A stretch of DNA of 64,000 bases, taken from contig NZ_MTAW01000106.1 of assembly GCF_002154725.1 (NCBI RefSeq), forward strand, positions 48,216-112,215, read 5' to 3'. The notes beneath the pieces are model-generated. The model was not told the DNA's origin, ran no database searches, and saw only the letters and a program-made list of their open reading frames with translations. Positions 48,174-57,121 of the stretch are shown here, piece after piece. The stretch is from Nostoc sp. 106C (GTDB lineage: Bacteria > Cyanobacteriota > Cyanobacteriia > Cyanobacteriales > Nostocaceae). A program made the position numbers and the translations under genes. Position 1 is the stretch's first letter, and every line of letters begins with the position of its first letter.

Positions 48174-48568
48174 GCGAGGAAGGGTGTAAGAGTATGGCGG
48201 TTTAGGGGAACGAAACAGAAAAAGCAAAGGTTAGAGATTAAATCTGACTTTTTTAAACCTCATCTATCTTGAAAATGGGGAACAGGGGAAAAAAGATTTT
48301 CATCCCTTGGTTGTGGAATTTGCCCGTGATTGACTATCTGAAAAACTATAGTTTTTTTGTAATGAGACTAAAGCACAGAACAAAAGCCTAAAACTCCAGG
48401 TTTCAAAATTGGCTGAGTTTAATTAGGAATTAATAATTATCAATTACGAATTGAGATTAATATATTCATGCGGCATAAATTCTAGAAAATACTACAGGTT
48501 TGAAAAATGCCGTTTAATTTTTGTTGATTCTCACCAAGCCAATTCTGTAACTAGATCTAAAAGTTGTT
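48174..48568. other. Intergenic region, no gene seen
   Basis: About 395 bp of AT-rich sequence between two plus-strand genes, with short TTAATTAGGAATTAATAATT-like words. There is no convincing hairpin, regulatory box or small ORF. Confidence 0.5.
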
Positions 48569-48838
48569 ATGCCCAAATACATCATGTGGGGAACTTACTG
48601 CGAAGACGTTCTAGAAAAACGCACCCCTTATCGTCAAGCCCACTTAGACGGATTAGCAAAACAAAAAGAATCTGGTGTGCTGATTACCATTGGCCCCACC
48701 AAAGATGTTACAAAAGTTTTTGGAATTTACGAAGCTGATGATGAAGCCACTGTTCGTCAGTTAATTGAAAACGACCCCTACTGGCAAAATAGCATCTGGA
48801 CTGAATATTTTGTTAAAGAGTGGATTCAGGCCATTTAG
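48569..48838 (+). CDS. YciI-family protein
   Basis: An 89-residue single-domain protein of the YciI ferredoxin-like fold: KYIMWGTYCEDVLEKR, then RQAHLDGLAKQKESGVLITIGPT (the His-Asp region of the family), VFGIYEADDEATVRQLIENDPYW and a hydrophobic end. The length is normal for the family. YciI-like proteins are small enzymes or binding proteins of mostly unknown substrate. It appears monocistronic. Confidence 0.85.
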   Translation: MPKYIMWGTYCEDVLEKRTPYRQAHLDGLAKQKESGVLITIGPTKDVTKVFGIYEADDEATVRQLIENDPYWQNSIWTEYFVKEWIQAI

Positions 48839-48905
48839 GCAATAGTCATTTGTCCTTTGTCATCAGTTCTCTCATTTCTTCTTCCCTGTTCCCCCCTGTC
48901 TCAGT
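48839..48905. repeat. Low-complexity intergenic element
   Basis: TAGTCATTTGTCCTTTGTCA-type words, then CTTCCCTGTTCCCCCCTGTC, resemble the filler at 14091-14189. Confidence 0.45.
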
Positions 48906-49068
48906 AACTTCCCGCTTTCAGCAGATGCGATCGCATTGGTGTAAATGCGAGGATCGGTATTCCTCCCATAGTCAACCGTCGATGTTGTCTAGAATAAAGA
49001 TAAATTGATCTGTAAATACAACAACTTCGGTTTGCTATCGTCTTTTGATGTTTTGAGAAAGTATCACT

Positions 49069-49479
49069 ATGAATCTCAACTTAAAACGCACACTTCTACC
49101 CGGCTTGATGGCTGCAAGTTTAGCCGGCGGTACCTTAGTCCCTGCTAAACCCGCTGCTGCTGATATGTTACGAGATATCGGTATTGGAGCAGGTGCAGGT
49201 GTAGTAACTGGTGCTGTTAGAGGAAATGGTGCCGTAATCAACAATGCCATCAAAGGTGCTGCCGCCGGCGCTGCTGTCCATGCTGTACACGGTACTAGAA
49301 AGCAGGCACGTAATCGCAGAGTCGGTAACCTAGGTCAAGATGTCGGAGTTGGTGCCGCAGCTAGCACAGCTACAGGTCTCATTCTTCATGGCACCAAAAA
49401 TCCTGGAGGCGATGCGATCGATGGTGCAGCTGCGGGTGCCGCGATCAATGTCCTGACCAATGGACATAGAAATAGATAG
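49069..49479 (+). CDS. Secreted glycine-zipper protein
   Basis: A 136-residue protein with a clear signal peptide (MNLNLKRTLLPGLMAASLAG, cleavage near PAAA-DML). Two Gly/Ala-rich zipper segments (GIGAGAGVVTGAVRG and GVGAAASTATGLILHG) each precede a 'GAAAGAA' helix. Basic residues (RKQARNRR) lie between them. Glycine zippers pack in membranes, so an envelope role is likely, but none is known. It ends before a clean terminator hairpin. Confidence 0.8.
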   Translation: MNLNLKRTLLPGLMAASLAGGTLVPAKPAAADMLRDIGIGAGAGVVTGAVRGNGAVINNAIKGAAAGAAVHAVHGTRKQARNRRVGNLGQDVGVGAAASTATGLILHGTKNPGGDAIDGAAAGAAINVLTNGHRNR

Positions 49480-49543
49480 TTTGCGATCCATAATTTGTAA
49501 ATGATAGGTTAATTACGAATTATGGATTGTGAATTCTTCAAGT

Positions 49544-49570
49544 AAATTCCCTAGCTTTGCTAGGGAATTT
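49544..49570 (+). terminator. Hairpin terminator after glycine-zipper gene (bidirectional)
   Basis: The arms AAATTCCCTAGC and GCTAGGGAATTT are a perfect 12-bp stem with a TTT loop. The stem ends in T residues on the plus strand and in AAATTT on both sides. It lies between convergent genes and can serve both. Confidence 0.65.
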
Positions 49571-49621
49571 TAATAACAAAGCTCAAAAGCTGAGAAAAAG
49601 TATGAAAAATTTTGCTTAGTA

Positions 49622-49816
49622 TTACTGGCCTTTTAGCGCTTTTTTAAAGTTGCGACGATAGGACTTATTAGTAACAAATAAAGCAGGCCACAACAGAGCT
49701 AAACCAACACGATTAGGCAAACTTGGGGTAAAGTTAGTCCGCTCAAAGCCAGTCCAAAACTTCCAAGCGCCATATAGATAACCTGCGATTAACCCAAGAA
49801 TAATTAAATTAGTCAT
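49622..49816 (-). CDS. Small membrane protein
   Basis: The ATG at 49816 (64 aa) is chosen because GGGAG lies about 9 nt before it; ten extra codons exist upstream in frame. The protein has one clear hydrophobic helix (NLIILGLIAGYLYGAWKFW) and a second short hydrophobic stretch (VGLALLWPALFV). The tail is basic (KSYRRNFKKALKG). The family is a small conserved cyanobacterial type without known function. This is an inference from composition only. Confidence 0.65.
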   Translation of the reverse strand: MTNLIILGLIAGYLYGAWKFWTGFERTNFTPSLPNRVGLALLWPALFVTNKSYRRNFKKALKGQ

Positions 49817-50253
49817 TTTTATAACTCCCAGAGCAACAGACAAAATTCGAGTTAAGTATTTCTACACTAATTAGCCACGCGATCGCTGAAACCAAAAAAA
49901 TATGACTAAACTATTCAGTCTTTCGGTAAGCGAGTTACTTAACAATACATTCTCTGATTCCAGTTTAGAGTAGCCTCCTATATCGTAGCTAGTAGCGATC
50001 GCACAATTCAAAATAGCCTAGCGGAAGTTACCTTGCTGGCGTATACGGGTTTCCCTTCGCGATAGCCTGCGGCAATAATGCCGAGGCACAAAGGAAACTC
50101 ATTAAGTGGAAATTGATAGAGAATTGGAATTAGAGGCTAATCTACTTTTGCTACTCTGTAGTACATTTAGCTACAAACGTATATACATTGTATTTTATTC
50201 AGATGCATCTTGTGGGAGTTCCTCAAATCTCAACATCCATAGGAGACTAGAGT
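49817..50253. other. Intergenic region with NtcA consensus
   Basis: About 440 bp between divergent genes. It holds the perfect GTA-N8-TAC site at 50161-50174. A GTTTCCCTTCGCGATAGCCT-type dispersed motif lies at about 50048-50067. The sequence is otherwise unremarkable. Confidence 0.5.
50161..50174 (+). promoter_or_regulatory. Perfect NtcA consensus GTA-N8-TAC
   Basis: GTACATTTAGCTAC matches the NtcA binding palindrome exactly. A TATTTT hexamer at 50191-50196 could be the -10 box, somewhat closer than the usual spacing. It lies 80 bp before the leader ORF and about 145 bp before the guanylyltransferase-like gene. It is the only perfect site I found in any intergenic region of the window. Confidence 0.5.
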
Positions 50254-50310
50254 ATGAAGAACACAACATATATTGCGGGTGTTGACGCAGCAAATGCTGC
50301 AAATAGCTAA
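50254..50310 (+). CDS. 18-residue leader ORF upstream of the guanylyltransferase-like gene
   Basis: An ATG at 50254, with AGGAG about 8 nt before it, opens an ORF reading MKNTTYIAGVDAANAANS. Its TAA stop (50308-50310) touches the GGAGG ribosome site of the next gene, whose ATG is at 50320. This arrangement suggests translational coupling or a leader-peptide control. The peptide is Ala/Asn-rich and shows no attenuation-type run of a single amino acid. It is too short for homology calls, so its reality rests on the two clean ribosome sites. Confidence 0.5.
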   Translation: MKNTTYIAGVDAANAANS

Positions 50311-50319
50311 GGAGGATTT

Positions 50320-52848
50320 ATGCGTGCAGTGCTGATGGCAGGCGGTTCGGGAACGCGGCTTCGCCCGTTAACTTGCGATCTGCCCAAACCGATGGTGCCT
50401 ATCTTAAATCGACCGATTGCCGAACATATCATCAATCTTCTCAAACGCCATCAAATCACAGAAGTAATTGCGACACTGCATTATTTACCTGATGTCCTGC
50501 GAGACTACTTTCAAGATGGTAGTGATTTTGGTGTGCAGATGACCTATGCCGTAGAAGAAGATCAACCCTTGGGTACGGCAGGTTGTGTCAAAAATATTGC
50601 GGAACTCTTAGATGAAACCTTTTTAGTAATTAGTGGTGATAGCATAACAGATTTCGATTTAACAGCAGCAATTGAATTTCACAAACAAAAACAGTCAAAA
50701 GCTACTTTAATTTTGACCCGTGTCCCTAACCCAATTGAATTTGGAGTAGTGATTACTGATGAGGAAGGTCGAATTAATCGATTTTTAGAAAAACCCTCTT
50801 CTAGTGAAATTTTCTCCGATACAGTCAATACAGGTACTTACATTCTCGAACCTGAAGTTTTAGACTACCTGCCAGAAAACACAGAAACCGACTTTTCCAA
50901 AGACTTATTTCCCTTATTACTAGCAAAAAATGAGCCAATATATGGCTACATTGCTCAAGGTTATTGGTGCGATGTTGGTCATTTAGATGCCTATCGCGAA
51001 GCTCAATATGATGCTTTAGACAGCAAGGTAAAACTCGACTTTGCTTATAACGAAATTTCTCCAGGTATATGGAAAGGTCAAAATACTTATATTGACCCAA
51101 CAGCTGTTATTGAAACCCCAGTTGTTATTGGTGACAATTGTCGAATTGGGGCAAGAGTACAAATTGAAGCTGGAACTGTAATTGGCGACAATGTTACTAT
51201 TGGCGCTGATGCTAATCTCAAGCGCCCAATTGTTTGGAATGGTGCGATTTTGGGCGAGGAAGCACAACTTTCAGCTTGTGTAATATCGCGCGGTACTCGT
51301 GTAGATCGCCGCGCTCATGTATTAGAAGCATCTGTAGTAGGTTCGCTTTCTACTGTGGGAGAAGAAGCCCAAATCAGCCCTGGGGTAAGAGTGTGGCCTA
51401 GTAAGAAGATTGAATCTGGTGCAATTTTAAACATCAACTTGATTTGGGGGAATACCGCCCAAAGAAATTTATTTGGGCAACGTGGTGTACAGGGATTAGC
51501 AAATATTGATATTACCCCTGAATTTGCGGTGAAGTTGGGAGCTGCTTACGGTTCTACCTTAAAACCAGGCTCTAAAGTAACGGTTTCTCGCGATCAGCGC
51601 AATGTATCGCGGATGGTAACGCGATCGCTCATTGCTGGTTTAATGTCAGTAGGTGTTGATATTCAAAACCTCGATGCCACAGCTGTGCCCATAGCTCGGA
51701 CAGTTATACCCACAATGTCGGTAGCTGGTGGTATTCATGTGCGAGTACACCCCGACCGCCCTGACTATATCCTGATTGAATTCATGGATAACAAAGGAAT
51801 TAATATCTCCAAAGCCCAAGAAAAGAAAATTGAGGGGGCTTACTTTAAGGAAGATATGCGACGGGCGCAAGTTCACGAAATTGGTGATGTTGCATATCCC
51901 AGCCAAGTCAATGACCGTTACTGCACAGCCTTTGAGAAACTATTGCATGTTGCCACTCTCCGCAACAGTCGGGCAAAAGTGGTGATTGACTACGTTTATT
52001 CTGTAACTGGGGCAGTGCTACCCCAAATGTTAGATAAATTTGGTGCAGATGCCGTAGTTTTAAATGCCAGTTTGAATAAACACGCTGTTTCAACAGCTGA
52101 ACGTGAAGGACTGTTAACTCAGCTAGGTCATGTAGTTGAGGCGTTGAAGGCTAACTTTGGCGTCCAAGTATCTGCTAATGGCGAACAGATGATTTTAGTA
52201 GATGAATCAGGGATACCAATTCGTGGGGAAATGTTAACATCTCTGATGGTGGACATGATTTTAACCTCTAACCCTAGAGGGACAGTAGTTGTGCCAGTTC
52301 ATGCTTCCAGTGCTGTGGAACAAGTCGCCCGCCGCCACGATGGCAAGGTGATCCGCACCAAAGCCAACCCGACAGCTTTAATGGAGGCTTCACAGAAATA
52401 TCCCAATGTGGTGTTGGCTGGGAGTGGAGATACAGGTTTTATCTTCCCTCACCTGCATCCGGGGTTTGATGCGATGTTCTGTATTGCCAAGCTGATCGAG
52501 ATGCTGACTATCCAAGAGCGATCGCTGGCTACTGTTCGCGCCGAATTACCCCGTGTAGTTCATAGATCTCATACAGTACGTTGCCCTTGGAGTGCTAAGG
52601 GTGCGCTGATGCGTTATTTGGTCGAAACTCACCCCGCCCAAAACCTGGAACTAATCGATGGAGTAAAAATTGGTCAGCCCCACGATGACAGTTGGCTATT
52701 AGTTTTGCCCGATGCTAGCGAACCTGTAGTACATTTGTTTGCAAACAGCAATGATCGCGATTGGGTAGATGAAACCTTAAGAAACTATCGCACCCGTGTG
52801 CAAATGTTTGTGGAAAGGCAACAAGAACAACATCCTGCGGAAGTTTAA
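50320..52848 (+). CDS. Mannose-1-phosphate guanylyltransferase-like protein with degenerate phosphomannomutase domain
   Basis: An 842-residue protein. The N-terminal nucleotidyltransferase (about 1-235) has [27 protein letters not shown] and FLEKPSS. A left-handed beta-helix of hexapeptides spans about 250-360. The C-terminal third (about 375-835) has the phosphohexomutase layout but altered active-site loops. The Ser loop reads [11 protein letters not shown] instead of TASHNP, the metal loop is [15 protein letters not shown], and the sugar loop is [10 protein letters not shown]. Mutase activity is therefore unlikely. It may make GDP-mannose or another NDP-sugar for cell-surface glycans. A good SD (GGAGG) precedes the ATG. 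Confidence 0.88.
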   Translation: MRAVLMAGGSGTRLRPLTCDLPKPMVPILNRPIAEHIINLLKRHQITEVIATLHYLPDVLRDYFQDGSDFGVQMTYAVEEDQPLGTAGCVKNIAELLDETFLVISGDSITDFDLTAAIEFHKQKQSKATLILTRVPNPIEFGVVITDEEGRINRFLEKPSSSEIFSDTVNTGTYILEPEVLDYLPENTETDFSKDLFPLLLAKNEPIYGYIAQGYWCDVGHLDAYREAQYDALDSKVKLDFAYNEISPGIWKGQNTYIDPTAVIETPVVIGDNCRIGARVQIEAGTVIGDNVTIGADANLKRPIVWNGAILGEEAQLSACVISRGTRVDRRAHVLEASVVGSLSTVGEEAQISPGVRVWPSKKIESGAILNINLIWGNTAQRNLFGQRGVQGLANIDITPEFAVKLGAAYGSTLKPGSKVTVSRDQRNVSRMVTRSLIAGLMSVGVDIQNLDATAVPIARTVIPTMSVAGGIHVRVHPDRPDYILIEFMDNKGINISKAQEKKIEGAYFKEDMRRAQVHEIGDVAYPSQVNDRYCTAFEKLLHVATLRNSRAKVVIDYVYSVTGAVLPQMLDKFGADAVVLNASLNKHAVSTAEREGLLTQLGHVVEALKANFGVQVSANGEQMILVDESGIPIRGEMLTSLMVDMILTSNPRGTVVVPVHASSAVEQVARRHDGKVIRTKANPTALMEASQKYPNVVLAGSGDTGFIFPHLHPGFDAMFCIAKLIEMLTIQERSLATVRAELPRVVHRSHTVRCPWSAKGALMRYLVETHPAQNLELIDGVKIGQPHDDSWLLVLPDASEPVVHLFANSNDRDWVDETLRNYRTRVQMFVERQQEQHPAEV

Positions 52849-52859
52849 TTAGTATAGAG

Positions 52860-52895
52860 TCCAAAGTCAACCATTTAAGTTTGGTTGACTTTGGA
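52860..52895 (+). terminator. Strong hairpin between convergent genes
   Basis: Perfect 14-bp arms (TCCAAAGTCAACCA and TGGTTGACTTTGGA) surround an 8-base loop just after the guanylyltransferase-like gene. T-runs are weak. It probably ends transcription from both sides. Confidence 0.65.
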
Positions 52896-52961
52896 GTTTG
52901 AGTGAAAATTAAATCAGTGAACAATTATATTGCTATAATCCCTTGAACCTGAACCATGTCG

Positions 52962-54107
52962 TCAAATCTTTGGCTGCACGCGCTCCCAGGTGAAGGGTCC
53001 GAAGGCATTCTGGTCTGTGGCGTTGTTTGCCTGCGGGTCGATCGTCAACTTCAGCCATTCAAGTGGGAAGGTACTACCATGCACGACGATGCGGTGGAAG
53101 TTGGGCACATCGAAGCCGGGGTGCAGGTAGTTGAGCGGATCTGAAAGCGAGAGGGGATTGTCCGACAGATACTCGTGCGAGTCCCCGTTGAAAAGCAGGA
53201 CAGGCTTGCCGAATTCCTGAGTCTTCTTAGCGATCTTATCGACAAATGGGTTGTACGCCGTGAGGTGAGACGAAGGCTTGCCATCTAAATCCCACATGTT
53301 GGCCTGCGTGGCGATCAGAACAGCCTGCACACCGTCTGCCTTAGCCTGTGCAAATGCCGCATCGAGCCAGCGCAGGTCAGCGTCCGTCCGCTCTTGGATC
53401 TCCTGCTGCTGTGCGGCGCTCTGGGCGGACTTACCGTACCAGATGTCGTTGTCGTTGTTCGAGCCACCAGGAATGTTCACGGTCACGAAAAGAACCTTCG
53501 ACTGCTCCCAGATGACATTCTCGACGTACTTTGCGTCTGATGGGTGTGCTGGGTCGAAAACTTGCGCCTGGGAGATAACCTGCTTCTTACGCCCGCCGAG
53601 CGTGACGCCAGGGTTGGAGAAGAAGATCGAGCGGATGAGGTCAAGGTTGGCGATTGGATCGCCGTTCGCGTAGTCAACGGGGTTGCCTTTTGCGTCGAGC
53701 ACGCCGCCGCCCTCGCCGGACTTGTGGCAGTCTGTCCACTCATTGTCGCCTGGGGTGTAGACGAGTGGATCTTTAAACTGCTTCCAGAGGTCGAAGACAG
53801 CCTGGTCGTAGGCCTGTGTGCAGTACTGCTTGCCAGAGTGGATGTCGCCAACATGCAGGACGAGATCGACTTTCGGATCGCTATTGATTGAGTCGATGAA
53901 AGTCGGCGACGCGTAGAACTCTACATTGTCAGTGGGTGTCGTCCCGTATGGGGAGTCACCGTAGACGGCGAGTGTGAGGACGTTCGCCGAACCTTGGTTG
54001 ATGGGGGTACCGTTACCAGCCAGCACAACCTTGCTGGTTGCCAGTGCAAGCGCGAGGGTTGTTACAAGCGCGAGGAACTTGCGCTTGCCTTCCTTTCTTA
54101 TTTCCAT
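52962..54107 (-). CDS. Secreted metallophosphoesterase-like protein, GC-rich, probably acquired
   Basis: A 381-residue protein with a signal peptide (KRKFLALVTTLALALATSKV, cleavage near LAG-NG). Calcineurin-like metal motifs are VYGDSPYG, LHVGDIHSG, YTPGDNEWTDCH and a late FNGDSHEYL. Position 2 of the first motif is changed from the usual GDxHG. Base composition differs sharply from both neighbours: a sample at 53281-53340 is about 58 percent G+C, and codons ending in G or C dominate. I saw no HIP1 octamer in it. The substrate is unknown. It is secreted and may release phosphate from organic compounds. Confidence 0.8.
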   Translation of the reverse strand: MEIRKEGKRKFLALVTTLALALATSKVVLAGNGTPINQGSANVLTLAVYGDSPYGTTPTDNVEFYASPTFIDSINSDPKVDLVLHVGDIHSGKQYCTQAYDQAVFDLWKQFKDPLVYTPGDNEWTDCHKSGEGGGVLDAKGNPVDYANGDPIANLDLIRSIFFSNPGVTLGGRKKQVISQAQVFDPAHPSDAKYVENVIWEQSKVLFVTVNIPGGSNNDNDIWYGKSAQSAAQQQEIQERTDADLRWLDAAFAQAKADGVQAVLIATQANMWDLDGKPSSHLTAYNPFVDKIAKKTQEFGKPVLLFNGDSHEYLSDNPLSLSDPLNYLHPGFDVPNFHRIVVHGSTFPLEWLKLTIDPQANNATDQNAFGPFTWERVQPKI

Positions 54108-54734
54108 TGGTTCAACTGTCTTAGGGCTTAGGTATGGGATACAAGTATCATTGCCACAGAAAATCGAGATAAGAAGTATTACACGAATACTACAAAAATT
54201 TTTAGGTGCTGAAACTCTTGATTTCTCGTTCAGCGATTACTTAGTGGTTATTCAAGTAAGTTACTATAACCTTCAGTAAAAGCCTTATATCGTAAAGCTT
54301 TCAAGCTTAATGCGATTTTCTGCTCTAATGACTTTCATACCCCAAATAGTGATAGAAGGTTAAAGTTTAGTTAATAATTATTTAAGGGTATTGGGAAAAT
54401 ATTCATCAGCATTTCACATTAAAAACCGCTGCATTTAGGGGTATTGTTATGGAAGCTGTCACTAGGGACAAACTAGCTTTAAAGTCTATTAAAAGCATTT
54501 AAAAGTTTTTCGCGCCAAACATACACCGAAGCTTCTGGTATCATCAGCGAAATCTGGCAGACTGCTCTTGCCCACTAAAAACAAGCAGATACTATATAAT
54601 ATTTAGCAAAACTAGGTTAAGTACTACCAAGATAGGGAATCAGCTATTAGAAAATGGCAAGATAATGATCGCTTGCCATTTCTATTTTAATTCATTCCAC
54701 TTCCCCCAATAAAAACAGCATAAGGGCTAAAAAT
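54108..54734. other. Intergenic region between two phosphoesterase genes
   Basis: About 630 bp of AT-rich sequence on both sides of a Pho-box-like repeat (54357-54386). No gene is seen. It must contain the promoter of the GC-rich phosphoesterase gene. Confidence 0.5.
54357..54386 (-). promoter_or_regulatory. Candidate Pho box (three 11-bp-spaced TTAA-type repeats)
   Basis: On the minus strand the order is CTTAAATA-ATT-ATTAACTA-AAC-TTTAACCT, three 8-base units at an 11-bp period. This resembles the cyanobacterial SphR/PhoB box. Only the last unit fits the consensus YTTAACCT well. It lies about 250 bp before the phosphoesterase start codon. Confidence 0.3.
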
Positions 54735-55595
54735 TTATTGCCAGGAATCAGTAATTGGGGTTGCATTAGCGGCATTATTCAATCCAGGTAATCCATAGCT
54801 TGCTTCAATAGTGCGCAACACATTGTAGTGATTTATATTCTCACTATAGTTTCCTGGTTTAACATGAGCGCCAACAAAGATAGTAGCAATACGATTGCTG
54901 GTTGTTCCATTATCTTCATCAAAGGTCAGAATCAGCAAACTATTGTGAGTTTTAGCCCATTGTGCATAGGCATCCAGATTATTTTTCAGCCAGGTATCAC
55001 CTTTTTGAATTGTGCCATCGTGCATATCATTTTGTTCGTTGGGAACCACAACTGAGACAGTGGGCAGATTGGCAAATGTCGTAGGAAAACTTGTAAATGG
55101 TTGATTTAAAGAACTGACAACATTAGTGAAATCAACCCAAGGATTATGCTTGCGATAGTACAAACTATTGTAAGAACAACCTGTATAACCAGCACTGGGC
55201 ATACTTTCTGAATAACCTGTAAAAGTCTTGCCAATACCCGATAACTGGGTAGACAGATTAGCTCCGCTAAATGTCAATGGACAATTGTCATTTGTTACAC
55301 CTTGTGTAGAGCCACTAAATAAGGCTAAGTAGTTGGGTTGGCTTGGGTGTGTCACACCGTGGGAATTTGTGAAGAGAGCGCCTTGCGTTGCTAATGAATT
55401 GATATATGGAGCGCTACTAGAACCGATAATTTGTGAATACCCGTGGTTTTCTTCAATGACGATGACGATGTGATCGAAAGTTGGCACTGTAGCTGCTAAT
55501 GCTGCTTGGCTGTTTATAGCGATACTCGTTAATACTGCTAGTCCACTACTAATCCCGCCAACCCATTGCCAAGAAGATCTAATTGGTCTCAACAT
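54735..55595 (-). CDS. Secreted phosphoesterase-family protein (PLC/acid phosphatase-like)
   Basis: A 286-residue protein with a signal peptide ending near QAALA-ATV. The phosphoesterase family (alkaline-phosphatase superfamily) marks are HIVIVIEENHGYSQIIG, THPSQPNYLALFSGS, VVVPNEQNDMHDG and LILTFDEDNGTTSNR with HVKPGNYS. These hold the predicted metal ligands (Glu/Asn near the N-terminus, Asp-Glu-Asp later). Relatives include phospholipase C and acid phosphatase AcpA. It is AT-rich like the rest of the genome, in contrast to the neighbouring metallophosphoesterase gene. A role in phosphate scavenging is inferred. Confidence 0.85.
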   Translation of the reverse strand: MLRPIRSSWQWVGGISSGLAVLTSIAINSQAALAATVPTFDHIVIVIEENHGYSQIIGSSSAPYINSLATQGALFTNSHGVTHPSQPNYLALFSGSTQGVTNDNCPLTFSGANLSTQLSGIGKTFTGYSESMPSAGYTGCSYNSLYYRKHNPWVDFTNVVSSLNQPFTSFPTTFANLPTVSVVVPNEQNDMHDGTIQKGDTWLKNNLDAYAQWAKTHNSLLILTFDEDNGTTSNRIATIFVGAHVKPGNYSENINHYNVLRTIEASYGLPGLNNAANATPITDSWQ

Positions 55596-55975
55596 ACACG
55601 CTCCTTTTCTAAACTTTCTCGGTAGATAATTAACTCTTTTTTAAGGACTAACTAAAGTTATGTCACCAGTTTTAAGTTGCCACTAATTCCATTTCTTTTT
55701 TTTTGAAGAAGAGCAACCCTTGTAAGATAGATTTTTAAATTTAAGATGAAATTAAGTAGCCATTAATTTTTACTGGTTGAGTTATACAGGAATGTAGCTG
55801 TAGCGGACTGGAATGCTAATCGCTCAAGTCTGCAATCAAGACATTTTTAAAATAGGCATTTGCGTTAGCAAATGCCTAGTGGGGTTTTAGTGGAAGTGAT
55901 GGTAATTGAGAAGATTAAATGTATATCTCTATGTTGTTGACTAGGTAAGCATTGTTTTATACAAACAGCCTATAT
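55596..55975. other. Intergenic region with cofG terminator
   Basis: About 380 bp of AT-rich sequence. It holds the hairpin at 55853-55878 and otherwise no feature I can support. The promoter of the phosphoesterase gene should lie next to 55600. Confidence 0.5.
55853..55878 (-). terminator. Hairpin terminator of cofG
   Basis: Eleven-base arms (TAGGCATTTGC and GCAAATGCCTA) lie around a 4-base loop. They are followed on the minus strand by TTTTAAAAATG, a short T-tract. It is about 100 bp past the cofG stop codon. Confidence 0.6.
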
Positions 55976-56947
55976 TCAACTTATCTCAAAAGTCTTTCTC
56001 CATCGCTTCACCGCCGCTTGCAATTCTTCTGACAACCAATGATCAAACTGCGGATAAACAGGTAAACGCGGCACTAATTCCCACCCCGCAGGCTGTAAAA
56101 TTTCTCTCAATTCTTGCTCTTGAACATGGGGATAATCAGGATTTACTTCATCTTTTGGCCCAATTCCGCCTAAATCTCTCGCACCAGCTGCTATACAAGC
56201 GAGTAACCATTGATCATCATTTACTAAATTCGGCGGAATTTGAATTGTAATTTCTGGTGGTAAAATCTGACGTGCTGTGGCAATTACTTTTGGTAATTGA
56301 TGGGGGTCAAAAGGTGGTGCGTCAAAGCTTTGCTGATTTCCTGGGCTATGGGGTTGTAAGATAACTTCTTGAATGTGATGATAATGCTGATGTATATGTG
56401 ATATAGCTATTAAAGTTTCCCAGCAATCATCAATTGTTTCCCCAATTCCTAATAGTAGCCCTGTGGTAAAGGGAATCTGTAATTCTCCTGCCCATTCTAA
56501 TTGTTGTAATCGCACTTCTGGTAATTTACTTGGTGCTTGTCGATGCACGGTATTTAATAATTTTGGAGTTAATTGCTCTAACATCAACCCCATTGAAACA
56601 TTAATATTCTTCAGCTTTTGCATCTCCGCAAAGCTGAGTGGACCTGCATTAGTGTGGGGAAGAAATCCCATTGAGAATGCTAATTGGCACAAATCATATA
56701 TTCTTTGAAACCACTCCTTTCGCTTTGGTGAATTAGGATGTACTTCGCCGCTGAGAATGAGAATTTCACAAACATTTTCGCTTTGAAGTTGTTTTAAAAT
56801 GCTTTCTGTTGCTGATAGAGTCATCCAAGAACTTTTACCTGGATCGGTGCGAAAGTTACAGTAAGTACAGCGATTAAAGCATTCATAAGTAGGGACAATT
56901 GTATAAGCTGGGCTATAGGTTACAATCGGAGAATTATCAGTTGGCAT
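55976..56947 (-). CDS. cofG: 7,8-didemethyl-8-hydroxy-5-deazariboflavin synthase subunit CofG
   Basis: The ATG at 56947 (323 aa) is preferred over an in-frame TTG at 56965. The radical SAM cluster motif is CFNRCTYCNF, at about residues 23-32. SLGLMLEQL-like and TTGLLLGIGETIDDCWETL segments follow, then LQPHSPGNQQSFDAPPFD and GAGARDLGGIGPKDEVNPD, which are characteristic of CofG. With CofH it makes the deazaflavin chromophore FO from a pyrimidine precursor and tyrosine. Cyanobacteria use FO in photolyases. CofH is not in the window. The gene is monocistronic. Confidence 0.93.
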   Translation of the reverse strand: MPTDNSPIVTYSPAYTIVPTYECFNRCTYCNFRTDPGKSSWMTLSATESILKQLQSENVCEILILSGEVHPNSPKRKEWFQRIYDLCQLAFSMGFLPHTNAGPLSFAEMQKLKNINVSMGLMLEQLTPKLLNTVHRQAPSKLPEVRLQQLEWAGELQIPFTTGLLLGIGETIDDCWETLIAISHIHQHYHHIQEVILQPHSPGNQQSFDAPPFDPHQLPKVIATARQILPPEITIQIPPNLVNDDQWLLACIAAGARDLGGIGPKDEVNPDYPHVQEQELREILQPAGWELVPRLPVYPQFDHWLSEELQAAVKRWRKTFEIS

Positions 56948-57121
56948 AGAGCAAGGAAGTACCAAAAATTAAATTATCCAATTTTCATAGGGTACGTTAA
57001 TGAAGTGTAACGCACTCTCTTTATCTACAAATAGCGGTGGTTGAGTCTACTTAAGCCGAATTTAGATTCCCAGCTTCTTAAAGAAGTCGGGAATTTGGGC
57101 AGATGCTTTTGCACTTTTTAT

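Noticed and set aside
48451..48738. Alternative plus-strand frame overlapping the YciI-like gene
   Set aside because: The YciI-like frame has full family motifs. The overlapping frame is basic and has no recognisable pattern.
53278..53891. Long plus- and minus-strand alternative frames over the GC-rich phosphoesterase gene
   Set aside because: They are overlapping frames in GC-rich DNA, where stop codons are rare. Only the 52962-54107 frame has a signal peptide and metal motifs.
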